The position numbers were made by a program, and so were the translations under genes. The notes below the pieces were generated by a model that did not search any database, had not been told where the DNA came from, and was given only the letters and a program-made list of their open reading frames with translations. DNA of 64,000 nucleotides from Arachnopeziza araneosa. Its lineage: Eukaryota > Ascomycota > Leotiomycetes > Helotiales > Arachnopezizaceae. This document shows positions 19,178 to 29,628 of this stretch, piece by piece. How positions within the stretch are numbered: the stretch's first letter is position 1; each line of letters starts with the position of its first letter. The stretch spans positions 310,001-374,000 of the forward strand of contig QYAI01000026.1 of assembly GCA_003988855.1 (NCBI GenBank), in the 5' to 3' direction.

Positions 19178-21051
19178 ATGACAGACCACCTCGAGCCGAT
19201 CAAGAGCTATAGGAAGTCGGAGGCTGGTTTCGATCCGCGCAGACCCTCGGTCACGACCGTTTTTAAAGATGGCGATAGCCCTGACCTCGAGGGCTTGTCC
19301 GCTGATGAAGCTGCCTTGGTAGCTCTCGGTTACAAGCAAGAGTTCAAGAGAGAGTTTTCGCTGTGGACAACTTTCTGCGTCTCCTTTGCCGTGTTAGGTC
19401 TCTTGCCCAGTTTTGCGAGCACCCTTTATTATGGCATGGGATATGCTGGGACCGGGGGAATGGTTTGGGGCTGGTTGATCAGTTGGTTTTTCATCCAATG
19501 TGTCGCTATGGGAATGGCAGAGCTGTGCTCGAGTATGCCAACGAGGTGCGGAAATTTCAAGTATTTCGTCTCCATCAAGCTGACCATACTGCAGTGGTGG
19601 TCTCTATTATGCAGCTGCTGTGCTTGCTCCGCCAGGATGGGGTCCACTGGCTGCCTGGTTGACTGGCTGGTCGAATTGGATGGTGCAGGTTACCGGTGCT
19701 CCTTCTGTCGACTATGCCCTTTCTGCTATGATCCTAGCCGCTGTCTCCATTACGAACCCAGATTATGTTCCTCAAAACTATCAAGTTTTCCTCCTGACGG
19801 TCCTTATCATGCTCATCCACGCATGTATTTCTAGCATGCCTACACTCTGGATTGCTCGCTACAACTCATACGGCTCAACCTTGAATATGATTGCCTTATT
19901 CGTTGTGATCATCATAATCCCAGCGTCTGCCACCGGCACTGCCACATCCCCAAGGTTCTTGCCCTCGAGCCAAGTGTGGTCAATCCAAAACGGTACTGAT
20001 TGGCCTGACGGAGTTGCTGTCCTAATGAGCTTTATCGCCATCATCTGGACTATGTCAGGCTATGATGCCCCTTTCCATCTTTCCGAGGAGTGTAGTAATG
20101 CTTCTATTGCTTCCCCGCGTGCCATTGTGTTGACCTCAGGTGTTGGAGGTCTCACTGGTTGGGCTCTCCAACTGGTTGTCGCATACACTGTGCAAGATAT
20201 CCCAAGCGTGATAGGTTCGGACCTTGGACAACCTTGGGCTGCTTATCTCATCCAAGTTATGCCTCAGAAAATTGCCCTCGCGGTCCTCGGGCTGACAATT
20301 GTATGCGCCTTCTCTATGGGACAAGGTTGTATGGTTGCCGCTTCTCGTGTTACTTTTGCATATGCTCGAGATGATTGCTTCCCAGCTTCTTTCTGGATCA
20401 AGAAAGTCAACCAAGTCACCTACACACCAGTCAATGCTGTGTGGTTCAATACTTCTGTGGGAATCTGCCTCCTCTTTTTGATCTTTGGCGGATCAGTCGC
20501 TATCGGTGCAATCTTCTCAGTTGGAGCTATTGCCGCATATGTTGCTTTCACGATCCCTATCTTTATCCGAGTCTTCTTCGTTGGAGATCGTTTCCGCCGT
20601 GGACCGTGGCATTTGGGCAAATTCAGCAAACCGATCGGCTGCTGCGCTTGCGCATTCATTTTGGTTATGATGCCAATCCTCTGCTTCCCATCTGTGCGAG
20701 GATCAGATCTCACAGTTGAGTTGATGAATTGGACTGTAGTTGTATACGGTGGACCGTAAGTTGATGAATCTGTGTGTATTTACTCTCGCTTATTGATTGT
20801 AGTATGACAATCGTGCTTATCTGGTGGTTCGTATCAGCCCGTAAGTGGTTCAAGGGACCAGTCATCAACGTTGCAGTAAGTAGTCTCAAAGATATAAACA
20901 GGTTACATGCTAACGGTTTCAGCACCAAATGCTCGGCAGAGATGAGAATGTTGTAGACGGTCTTGAAGGCAGCTCTGGTTCAGATTCACCCCACATCAGA
21001 GCCAAGAAGGCTGAACTAGAGGGTGTTGGTCCACAAACGGAACTGCAGTAA
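19178..21051 (+). CDS. APC-superfamily amino acid / choline / GABA permease
   Basis: Four exons (19178-19545, 19595-20755, 20803-20875, 20923-21051) with introns of 47-49 nt give 576 aa with about 12 membrane helices. Family signatures are visible: a hydrophilic N-terminus ending ALVALGYKQEFKREFSLWTT, helix 1 (FCVSFAVLGLLPSFASTLYY), the helix-2/3 junction MAELCSSMPTSGGLYYAAAV (restored across intron 1), WSNWMVQVTGAPSVDY, the helix-6 motif MSGYDAPFHLSEECSNASI, and the loop ARDDCFPASFWIKKVN. These mark the fungal ACT subgroup (HNM1/UGA4-like) that imports choline, GABA or amino acids with protons at the plasma membrane. The exact substrate cannot be read from sequence. The start ATG sits in a strong context (GCCACCATG). 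The cytoplasmic tail is short and acidic. Confidence 0.9.
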
Positions 21052-21760
21052 TACTTTTGAAAAGATGGTTGCTTCTGTCTTCATTGATCATATTTATCAA
21101 TGGGCGATGAAATAGTACTCTCGGCGTGTATATCAAGAAACTTTCAAATGAACTGCGAGATTCTTAAACTAAAGAGATGCAAACTATCCCTTTATGCAAC
21201 AACATATCAACGGCTTTTCTCCACCATCTCATACTATGTTGTCCAATTGTTCAAGGCCGTTGTGGATCACCTAAAATCAATCCAAATCCCCCAAATCCTT
21301 TAATCCATTGTCCTATCACCAGAGGTCATGCCCATGAGTGCAATAAGATCTGTAATACTGATAGTACTGCTTGAGTTTCGTCTCTGAGTCTAAATGTGCT
21401 ATAAAATAGCTTAGGAGACAAAGAAAGGTGATTGTAGGATAAGAAGCCATGTAAATGGTAACACAGTATTATTGGCTGACTCACACGTCTGTCATTGTAA
21501 GGCTTGGTTTGAGTAACGAACTCAACTATTACCTATGTTGAAAAAGCTCGGTAATTAAAAAAGAATAAAAAATAGCTTTAATATTCTACCTACTGACCAG
21601 TACTGATGGAGACACTACATAGAAGCCGTGGTTTTGCCGGACCAAGACATGTAGCCTTATCGGCGTTAAAGAAACAGGGGTCTTAAAACCTCAGCATGTC
21701 TAGAATGATCAATTATCCTTATCTTCGTCTTCAGTGGCATAAACGCCGGGGTATTCTAGT
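21052..21760. other. Intergenic (3' UTR and promoter)
   Basis: Spacer between two genes in the same direction, AT-rich; nothing else recognised. Confidence 0.6.
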
Positions 21761-24167
21761 ATGGCTCCGCCAGGGAACTCGGGTCGCGATGCCTCTCTTC
21801 TATCTCCGTTGAACTACGATGATGATGCCTCAAGTATCCACAGCGAGCGGAGCGATCAAGATACGGATAGCGAGGACGATAATGTCTTGATGGGGGCACG
21901 AAGCAGCGCAGATATCAGAAACCACGACAGAGCTGTGCTGGAAGAGGAGGAAGAAAGAGATAGGCTATTGATAGAGGAGAACCGACGGCGGGAACGGAGA
22001 GGGAGTGCTTTGGCGATGGTTAAGCCTTTGACGAAACTATTCTCGAAAAGCTTCACCGAGCTGCCGGGGACAGGAACAACCAGCAAGGAAGACCTGCAAG
22101 ACGAGAAGCGAGAGATCAAGCGCGCGAGAAGAAGACAGCGGAGGAGCAAGAAGAAGGGAAGGTTGGTCGAATCTGCTGAGCATGGAGAAGATGGCCAGTT
22201 AATTTATGAGATGGAAGAAGGAGGGATGAAAGAAGGAAGTACAACAGGATCCAGCAGCGAAACTGAAGGGAGTGACGAGATCGACCGACAGGGATTGCTA
22301 GGATTACACGAAGATAAAGCACAGAGGCGGAGAAGATGGCGGAGGTGGTGCTTCATACATCTACTGATTGCCGTTGGCTTTTCGATACTGGTCCTGGTCG
22401 CATGGAAGCTGTCATTGAATAGCAAGAGCTTACGACCGGCTGCAAAGGCCCAAAAGTTAGTGAGCAACGGCACTGCCTTATTTGCTCCTACAACCATCTT
22501 AATAAGCCTGGACGGGTTTCGTGCCGATTTCCTTAAGAGAGGAATTACACCACGATTGAACGCATTCATTGAAGAGGGAGTCTCGCCTTCTTATATGCTT
22601 CCTAGCTTTCCTTCCGTCACCTTTCCTAATCACTACACTCTGGTTACCGGTTTATACCCCGAGTCTCATGGTGTCGTTGGAAATACCTTTTGGGATGCGG
22701 ATTTGAAGGAAGAGTTCTATTACATCAACCCGAGCGCAATGCAGGCCAAGTGGTGGGGTGGTGAACCATTGTGGGTTACAGCGGAGAATGAAGGCATTCG
22801 AACGGCCATTCATATGTGGCCTGGAAGTGAAGCACATATCAAGGCTGTGGAACCGGCATATCTGGACAAATATAATGGGAACGAGCCACTAGTTAACAAG
22901 GTCAACCGAGTGCTTGATTTTTTGGATAAGCCAGGTTTGGAAAACAAGCTTGCCCATATCACTGATATGAGGCCTCAATTCATTGCTGCCTACGTCCCAA
23001 ATGTCGATGCAGACGGACATCTTTATGGACCCAACAATACCGAAATCAGAGTGACCATTAGCGATGTAGACAATATGCTGGACCAGATGTTCAAAGGACT
23101 TGAGATGAGAAACTTGACAGACATCGTCAATGTTGTGATTGTTTCGGATCACGGTATGGCAACAACAGATATTAGCCGCCTCATCCAATTTGAGGATCTT
23201 GTTGATCCAAAGCTAATTGAGCATATTGATGGATGGCCTCTTTATGGACTACGGCCGAAGGTTCCGGCTTCTATCCATCAAATCTTCCACGGGCTATCAG
23301 TGCAAGCTGCAGTAAAGCGCACTTTTGACGTCTACCTACGCGATATCAACATGCCTGAGCGATACCACTTCTCAAAGAACGAGAGAATTGCTCCACTCTG
23401 GATAGTACCGAAAACAGGTTGGGCTATTGTCACCAAAGAAGAATTCGACATAAAAGATGCGAAAGAGAAGGGCCTTGTCTACCATCCTCGTGGGCTACAT
23501 GGCTACGATCACGAGCATCCCTTGATGAGATCAATATTTGTTGCAAGAGGTCCAGCATTCCCACACTCACCTAACAGTCGTGTGGAAGTTTTCCGTAAGT
23601 CCTCGTCCCAATCTCATCAGACCAATGCTGATAGTTCCAGAAAATATTGAGGTTTATAATATGATTTGTGACTCTCTCGGAATTGAACCGAAGCCGAACA
23701 ACGGTACTCTGCGTCTACCATTGCAAACCGTGGGCTTCCACAATCCCGATACTTCGCCAGAGGAGCCCAACGATCCAGAACCATTACCAATCCCCTTCCA
23801 GCCCCCAGTTCTAACCTCATCATCACCCTCGTCCTTGCCGCCTTCCTCTTCTTCATCTTCATCCTCGTCTTCGTCATCTCCCTCGCCCGTCTCATCTTCA
23901 GAAGCCACTCCGGATGCAATCATATCCATCTCACCTATCGAGGCTAGCTCAGCGGCTGACCCAAATGTCAAACCACCGCATCTCGTCGGCGTGGACCCAA
24001 CTGATGACGTTAATGTCGACCGACCAACAGTGCCAGACAAAAGCGGGCCTGAAGAAGAGGTTAAACAGAGCTTCTGGGACTGGGTTACTGGTAAATTGGA
24101 AGAGATAAAGAACTTTTTTGGCGAATTAAGTACTCCGGATGTTGATGATGACCCAGGAGAGGGATGA
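21761..24167 (+). CDS. Type II membrane nucleotide pyrophosphatase/phosphodiesterase (NPP)
   Basis: Two exons (21761-23594, 23641-24167; intron 46 nt) give 786 aa. An acidic, charged cytoplasmic N-terminus with a very basic stretch (KRARRRQRRSKKKG) precedes one transmembrane helix at about residues 196-218. The lumenal/extracellular catalytic domain is of the alkaline-phosphatase-superfamily phosphodiesterase type: metal Asp in ILISLDGFRADF, nucleophile Thr in PSFPSVTFPNHYTLVTGLYP, VPNVDADGHLYGP, VVIVSDHGMA and the late metal His in GLHGYDHEHPLMRSIF. All the expected metal ligands that I can place are present. The family, including yeast Npp1/Npp2, hydrolyses nucleotide phosphoanhydride and phosphodiester bonds, helping phosphate scavenging. 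After the catalytic domain comes an unusual Ser-rich linker (23815-23900) and a short helical end (QSFWDWVTGKLEEIKNFFGE), longer than in yeast. Confidence 0.92.
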
Positions 24168-24689
24168 GCAATCAACTTGTATAATAAAGGTAGGCCTATA
24201 TAAATGGCGTTGGGTGTAATTAATCTTGGTGTTTATTATCTGATGCTGATAATAATTTTACGGGTTTAAATCTAGCTAGGCGAAGCTATGTGAAGCTTGA
24301 AATTTGAAGGAAATAATCTTGGCCCATCCATGTGCATTGTGATACCTTTTACTACTTTCTGCTCACTTTCTATCTTATATCAGAACCTTCGCCATGCCAA
24401 ATACCAACATGGAGCTAGGGATCGAGGAAGAGCTACTGCGTGCATTACCATGCACAATCGCACGTTCTTATTGGATCGCTATTATGGTTCCTAATCTTGT
24501 CAGGCTTCTCTCAACTCCGAAGCCATCATTGCAAATTAGAATGTCTGACTCCGACATCCCGAATTCTCCAAAAAGACTCAAATTGTCATCACGTCTTCCT
24601 CGTAGGAATCCCCACGCCTGCGACCACTGTCACACAATTCTCATCAACCCTCCACCTTCTCTCGGGAAACATGGCTTCGACAACGGCTG
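24168..24689. other. Intergenic / unclear 5' part of the HET relic
   Basis: 3' UTR of the NPP gene, then sequence where all three plus frames are partly open and no start for the HET gene can be fixed. Confidence 0.4.
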
Positions 24690-26745
24690 CCACACAGCAA
24701 AGCCGAGGCGCTCCAGGCTGCGCACGACGGGTGCCCTCTCTTCAAATTACTGCTCAAGGGCTACTTGGCAGGCTCGTCGAAGAGAGGAGCGCGAGAGCTT
24801 GCTCGTGTTCTGAGTCGCACGGATGAGTGGAGGTACACGAGAGCGGGAGCCTTCGGCTGGAAGGAGAAGGTTGTCTATTTTGCGGAATGCCTTGGCCAGA
24901 GGCCATTTATGCTTCGGTTCGATCAGCATGGAGACGTGCTGTTGACATGTATGGGGTGGAGAAGCCTGTGGTTCAAAGTAACTGCTCTTCCGAGTGCGCT
25001 ACCGTTGATGTGTCCAAAATCTGTGCCTAATGTGGTGTAGGTGATGCTGCGTTTTCCGTCTTCCCAATCAAGCCAGTGAACCGAGATGTTGGGTCCGAGG
25101 CGGCATTTCATCAAGCAAGTTCTTGGCTGGAGGAATGTTTGGGGCATCATCAAGACAGTCACTCCAGATGTACGACAATCGGTACGACTTTCGGTACGAC
25201 TTTTACGGGCCCAACGAGATTGCTCAAAATTGAGATGCAAGACGGGAGATTGTCTGTCCGACTGTGTGAAGTGGGAGATCAGAATCTAAAATATGCATGC
25301 TTGAGCTATTGTTGGGGTGGAGACCAACCCGTGAAAACAACAATGGCTACTCTTCAGTCACGATTAAATTGCATCCAGTACCCAGCACTTCCTCAGACAC
25401 TGAAAGATGCCATCTTAGTTACCCAGAAGCTTGACCTACAATATCTATGGATTGATTGTCTCTGTATCATCCAGGACAGTGAGAGTGACACGTCTTCTGA
25501 GCTCGGAAGGATGCCCTCAATCCACGGCAACGCACATGTTACCATTTCTGCTTCAAGCGCAAGTACGTGCTATGACGGCTTCCTCGAGGAAAGATCGCTC
25601 TCGCCAGATACAGAGTGCGAAGAATTAATGCTACGATATCAATGTCCAGCTAGACACGTTGGCCACATTATTCTCGCCGAACATCATCCCTACGACTCAA
25701 AAGAAGATCCGATCAACTCGCGGGCCTGGACACTACAGGAACGGCTTCTTTCTCCACGGCTTCTCGATTATGGTATTCGACAACTCCGCTGGTAGTGTCG
25801 GAGCAAAAAGTACTTCGATGGAGGATATCCTGAAGAGCACTTGGATAAAGATCGCACGGTTACGGCTTTCTTTATGAATTCATTGTCATCTCCCATTCAA
25901 AAGCATGATAGGTTCAACGTAGAAAAGTTCATTTTCCAAGTCTGGTCTGATGTTGTGGATGATTACACAAAACGATCACTTGGTTATCCCTCAGACAAAT
26001 TGGTTGCTTTATCAGCGCTTGCGAATAATGCTGGCCAGTCGCTCAATCTTACATATCTTGCCGGTTTATGGTTGGAGAACTTACCTTCCCAACTGTTGTG
26101 GCGTCTCTGGGACAAACCCCTTGAACGCCCTGATCAATACCGTGCTCGTCATGGTCTTGGGCTTCCGTCGATAGTTGGGTTATGCTGCAAGAAGGCACCG
26201 AAAATATATCAATCGGGGTTATCGACCATCATATCGAGCTAGTGAACCCTTCGCTGCCATACGGATCTATTAAGGCAGGCTCGTTGGCTGTAAAGGGACG
26301 ACTGGTGAAAGGAAGGTGGTTCTACAACCGAGAGAGCAAGATTATAATTGAGAACATAGAAGATCCTTTAGACTCGGTATGGCAGATGGGATCAGACTCT
26401 GATGCTGATGAGCTACATCAGTATGACAGCGACAAGATCCTCGATCCTGACGAACTTCCAACGGAATTAGACCTGCAAACGCTTGACTCTGTGGAGCTGA
26501 TTCGGGATTTCTTAGACTATGGCTGGAATACAGAGAATCTTGACGCCGAGGTTGAAGTCTTCTGTCTCCAGGTCAAATCACAGGGTGATGGGAAGGGCGC
26601 TGCTGATGGTCATGCCGGGCTTCTTGTTGTGCCATTAGGAGAGAGTAACAAGAACCAATACAAGAGAGTTGGATACTTTTATTTTGACTTCAGAACGGAA
26701 GACTGCTTTGGAAACGCTCCTGTTCAGACCATCGAACTGGCTTGA
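24690..26745 (+). pseudogene. HET-domain (heterokaryon incompatibility) gene, broken
   Basis: The HET core is clear: an N-terminal part (ALQAAHDGCPLFKLLLKG), then after a probable intron (about 24947-25040) SEAAFHQASSWLEECLGHHQ, LKYACLSYCWGG, LPQTLKDAILVTQKLDLQYL, WIDCLCIIQD and the block NAHVTISASSASTCYDGFLE, ending SRAWTLQERLLSPRLLDYG. HET domains trigger incompatibility-associated cell death in filamentous fungi. Two lesions are visible. An in-frame TAG at 25793-25795 (CAG to TAG would explain it) interrupts the frame, which is open again on the far side for 148 codons. Then near 26145-26148 the frame shifts by one: the hallmark SWSWASVD continues in another frame to a stop at 26743-26745. 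The C-terminal part after the shift is long and intact. It is therefore most likely a pseudogene or non-functional allele. Such loss is common in this fast-evolving family. Confidence 0.8.
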
Positions 26746-27133
26746 GCATGGTGAAAAGTTGGGAGGGACACACCCGAAGAGCTCGTTGTTGGAAATATAC
26801 TACAGAGGTGGAAGTACTGAAAGGCAAGAAGTAGCGGACGGTACGACAACTTATAAAATGAAATGAGAAGAGATTACAGAACATGTCCAAATGCTTAAAA
26901 CCAGATAAGAACAAGCGGCATGGAGCAATCAAGCATGAGCGAAAAGCACGGACAGTGAGTGATCTTAGGAAATCAGCGAAGAGCGGTCTGGTGAACGAGA
27001 GTGGACTCAATTGACCATTCACTTTTCATACACAACCTAGGCTTTTCAAGCCTTGAACTAGAAAACAGGAACTAGAAGATGATTGGGTTCTTTCTACTCC
27101 AAGTCTTGAGATCTCTAGTACCGAGACACGGTC
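26746..27133. other. Convergent 3' spacer
   Basis: Spacer between the HET relic and the small minus-strand ORF; nothing recognised. Confidence 0.5.
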
Positions 27134-27385
27134 TTACTCTAGAGGATCATTGCGCGAGTCTGACCAGCGACAGCAAACAAAGAAGCCTGTACCATAGAAG
27201 GCCACAAAGACCTCAAGCACGTAGGAAAGCAAATCCTTAAGTTTACACTTAAATCGAGCGCGTTCAGGCGCAATATATCTTGGAGAAGGTGATGATGAAG
27301 GCTTTAGTCGGGATTGGTCATACCTGAAAGGAGCTGGCTGATCCTTAGTAATGGCCATAGAGGAGAACAGATTTTGGTGTGACAT
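27134..27385 (-). CDS. Small hypothetical protein
   Basis: An 83-codon minus frame with a real ATG (MSHQNLFSSMAITKDQPAPF) and stop at 27134. It has a hydrophobic, Cys-containing C-terminal segment (LLSYVLEVFVAFYGTGFFVC). What favours a gene is its setting: a TATA-rich box about 145 bp upstream and a pyrimidine-rich leader in between, the usual fungal core promoter. The hydrophobic end could be a tail anchor. No family is recognised. The frame is open further upstream without another ATG close by. Confidence 0.35.
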   Translation of the reverse strand: MSHQNLFSSMAITKDQPAPFRYDQSRLKPSSSPSPRYIAPERARFKCKLKDLLSYVLEVFVAFYGTGFFVCCRWSDSRNDPLE

Positions 27386-27527
27386 GGGAACTGGAGAGAG
27401 TAGGCGAGAGAAGAAAGTAGAGAAGAAAAATGCTGTTGACGGGGATATAGAGAGAGTGTCCCGATGTTGCGCTTTCCTCTGATAAGGACTCGGCCAAACA
27501 CCGACATTTTCTTGGTTAGGTTTGACG

Positions 27528-27541
27528 ATATATAATATAAC
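27528..27541 (-). promoter_or_regulatory. TATA-rich element before the small ORF
   Basis: On the minus strand it reads GTTATATTATATAT, about 145 bp upstream of the ATG at 27385, followed by a CT-rich leader. Confidence 0.35.
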
Positions 27542-28696
27542 CACAGAGGGAACTTGGCAAGATAACCTTGGTTATCTTTCGCCTAGCAGGATATATAATT
27601 CAGAGAAGTGCAAACCACAATGGTTAAGTAGGCATGCTTTGATGGCGTAATGAGAGTAATGTCTAGATTACAGTACCGAAATCATCAAACGTTCCAAGGG
27701 TGGTATTCTCGTCCCCGCAGAATATAGATACAGAGCGCATCGAGAGATGGATATTCCAAGCTTCGGAGGAAGGGGGGTGCTCGACTTTTACGTGAAAGGG
27801 ATCCAGAAATTTACACCACGAACCAGATTGAGAGGAGTATAACTTGTGGCTGTATACCTCCAAGTTAGACAGTCAGGTACTTATCAAGTATCAAGGGGCA
27901 AGCCAATCGCATGGAGCTCTGGCTATCTTGAAATTGAAAGGGAGACTCAACATCCGACATCGCTTGGCCATCCATAATCTTGTCAGACTCCGGATGCTCG
28001 GTCCTGTGAGGTGCATACGTGAAATGTTCAGTGCGCTGCCAGCTCACAGATCGTGCCGTCCTTGCTCCAGAAGAGACATGTCTGTACGACGTAGCGTGCT
28101 CCGGGATCTAGTGGTTGCCAAAACCTAGGCGGCGTCGCCGCTGAAGCTGGACATTACACAAACCTCTCCGCATTCTGCTCCGATCGAATCCTCTGATCAG
28201 GTTCTCGAGTATCTACGGTCTTCCCGTGAATGCAGTCAACCGTTCGATCTGACGGGGATTTAAAGTCGTTCGTCCTCGCCATTTTGCTCAGCCAGGTTTA
28301 GTTGCTTCCTCGTCCGCATAAATGAGGCAGGTCCTATACGACCCATGGCTTCCGTCACTAAAGTGGAATTGCAGCCGGTATTGGAGGATAGTGCAGCTGG
28401 CTCGATGGTCGCTGTTGATAGTATAGGATGAGATTTAGGGAATAGAGTGGTGTTATCCTGAGAGGGACTTCTCCGATGGTAAGTTTAAGTTTCAGGTAGA
28501 AAAGAGGAAAAGGATGGTAGATTCCCCCCCCCCCCGAGCAGAGCGATCCTCACATTAAACAACTGGGATTTTGGACAGGTGGCAGAAACTTGAATCTCTG
28601 CTTTGTTTGAGCACATTTATAGTGAAGCTCCAGATACAGAGGAAAGGTGATCTTTGTCAAGTCTAGAAGCCAGCAACAAACCCTCCTATCCGACCC

Positions 28697-28790
28697 CATC
28701 CTATCCATCCTATCCATCCTATCCATCCTATCCATCCTATCCATCCTATCCATCCTATCCATCCTATCCATCCTATTCATCCTATCCATC
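28697..28790 (+). repeat. 9-mer tandem repeat (CATCCTATC)n
   Basis: About ten near-perfect copies of a nine-base unit. Both strands stay open across it: the plus strand encodes Pro-Ser-Tyr repeats, the minus strand Met-Asp-Arg repeats. The flanks show no coding signal. Confidence 0.85.
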
Positions 28791-29628
28791 TTTGCAATCA
28801 ATCAACTTCCATCCCATCCCATTAGATGCTAACAAAACAACGCCCAGCCATGTTGCAACCCATATGCAAGCAAAAATATCCCCACCAGCCTCATTATGCA
28901 TGCATGCATACCCTACTGATCGTATCAAACCAAAGAGACTTGGTACAGAGGAAGAAGAAGCTAGCGCCTAGGTAAGATGCTAATACTCAAACCGAACTAG
29001 ACAGACGCCTTTTTCCCATGTCAATCAATCAATCAGTCAACCTAACCCCTCGAGCATGATGCATGCCTTTGCCTGTGTAACCCAAATTTCCATGCCGGCA
29101 ATCGTACAACGCTTCGTTTGATTCGATCCGATTCTCTTGACGTTTTTGAGATAGATCGACAGCATCAAGCCCATTCCTGAATGCCAGCTTGCGCTCTTCG
29201 TAATCTTCCGATCGAAATGAAAAAAGGTATGAGCTCGACATTAGTCGAAGTTGAGGACCCTCGGAAATGACAGACGACGCCTTACAGATGAAATTTGAAG
29301 AAGAAAAAGGACGAGCAGAACACCGTAACAGTATGCCATGCCATCCATATCCACCCCATTATTGCCAGAATGTTTTCAACAGACTTTCAACTCCTTAACA
29401 ACGCACAGGGGGAATCTCATGATCATGAACACCACGCTACAACAATAAAATGTGTGTTGGAAATGCGACCAAAGATGCAAACCTATGCAGTAATGACTCC
29501 TCCCTATGGAACCCGAGCAAAAGAAATAAATGTGGTGAGGCTGCCATGTACAATAGAAAGTGGCAACTTAAATGAGTGCGGTTGTCGAAGAAGGTTCAGA
29601 ACGCTCCAATGTGCTCGCAACTCGATGG

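Larger units (their letters stand above)
27386..29628. other. Intergenic region with homopolymer and microsatellite
   Basis: No gene recognised over about 2.2 kb. It contains a run of about ten C near 28527-28536, a 9-mer tandem repeat, and at the right end the presumed 3' UTR of the RNA-binding protein gene. Confidence 0.5.
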
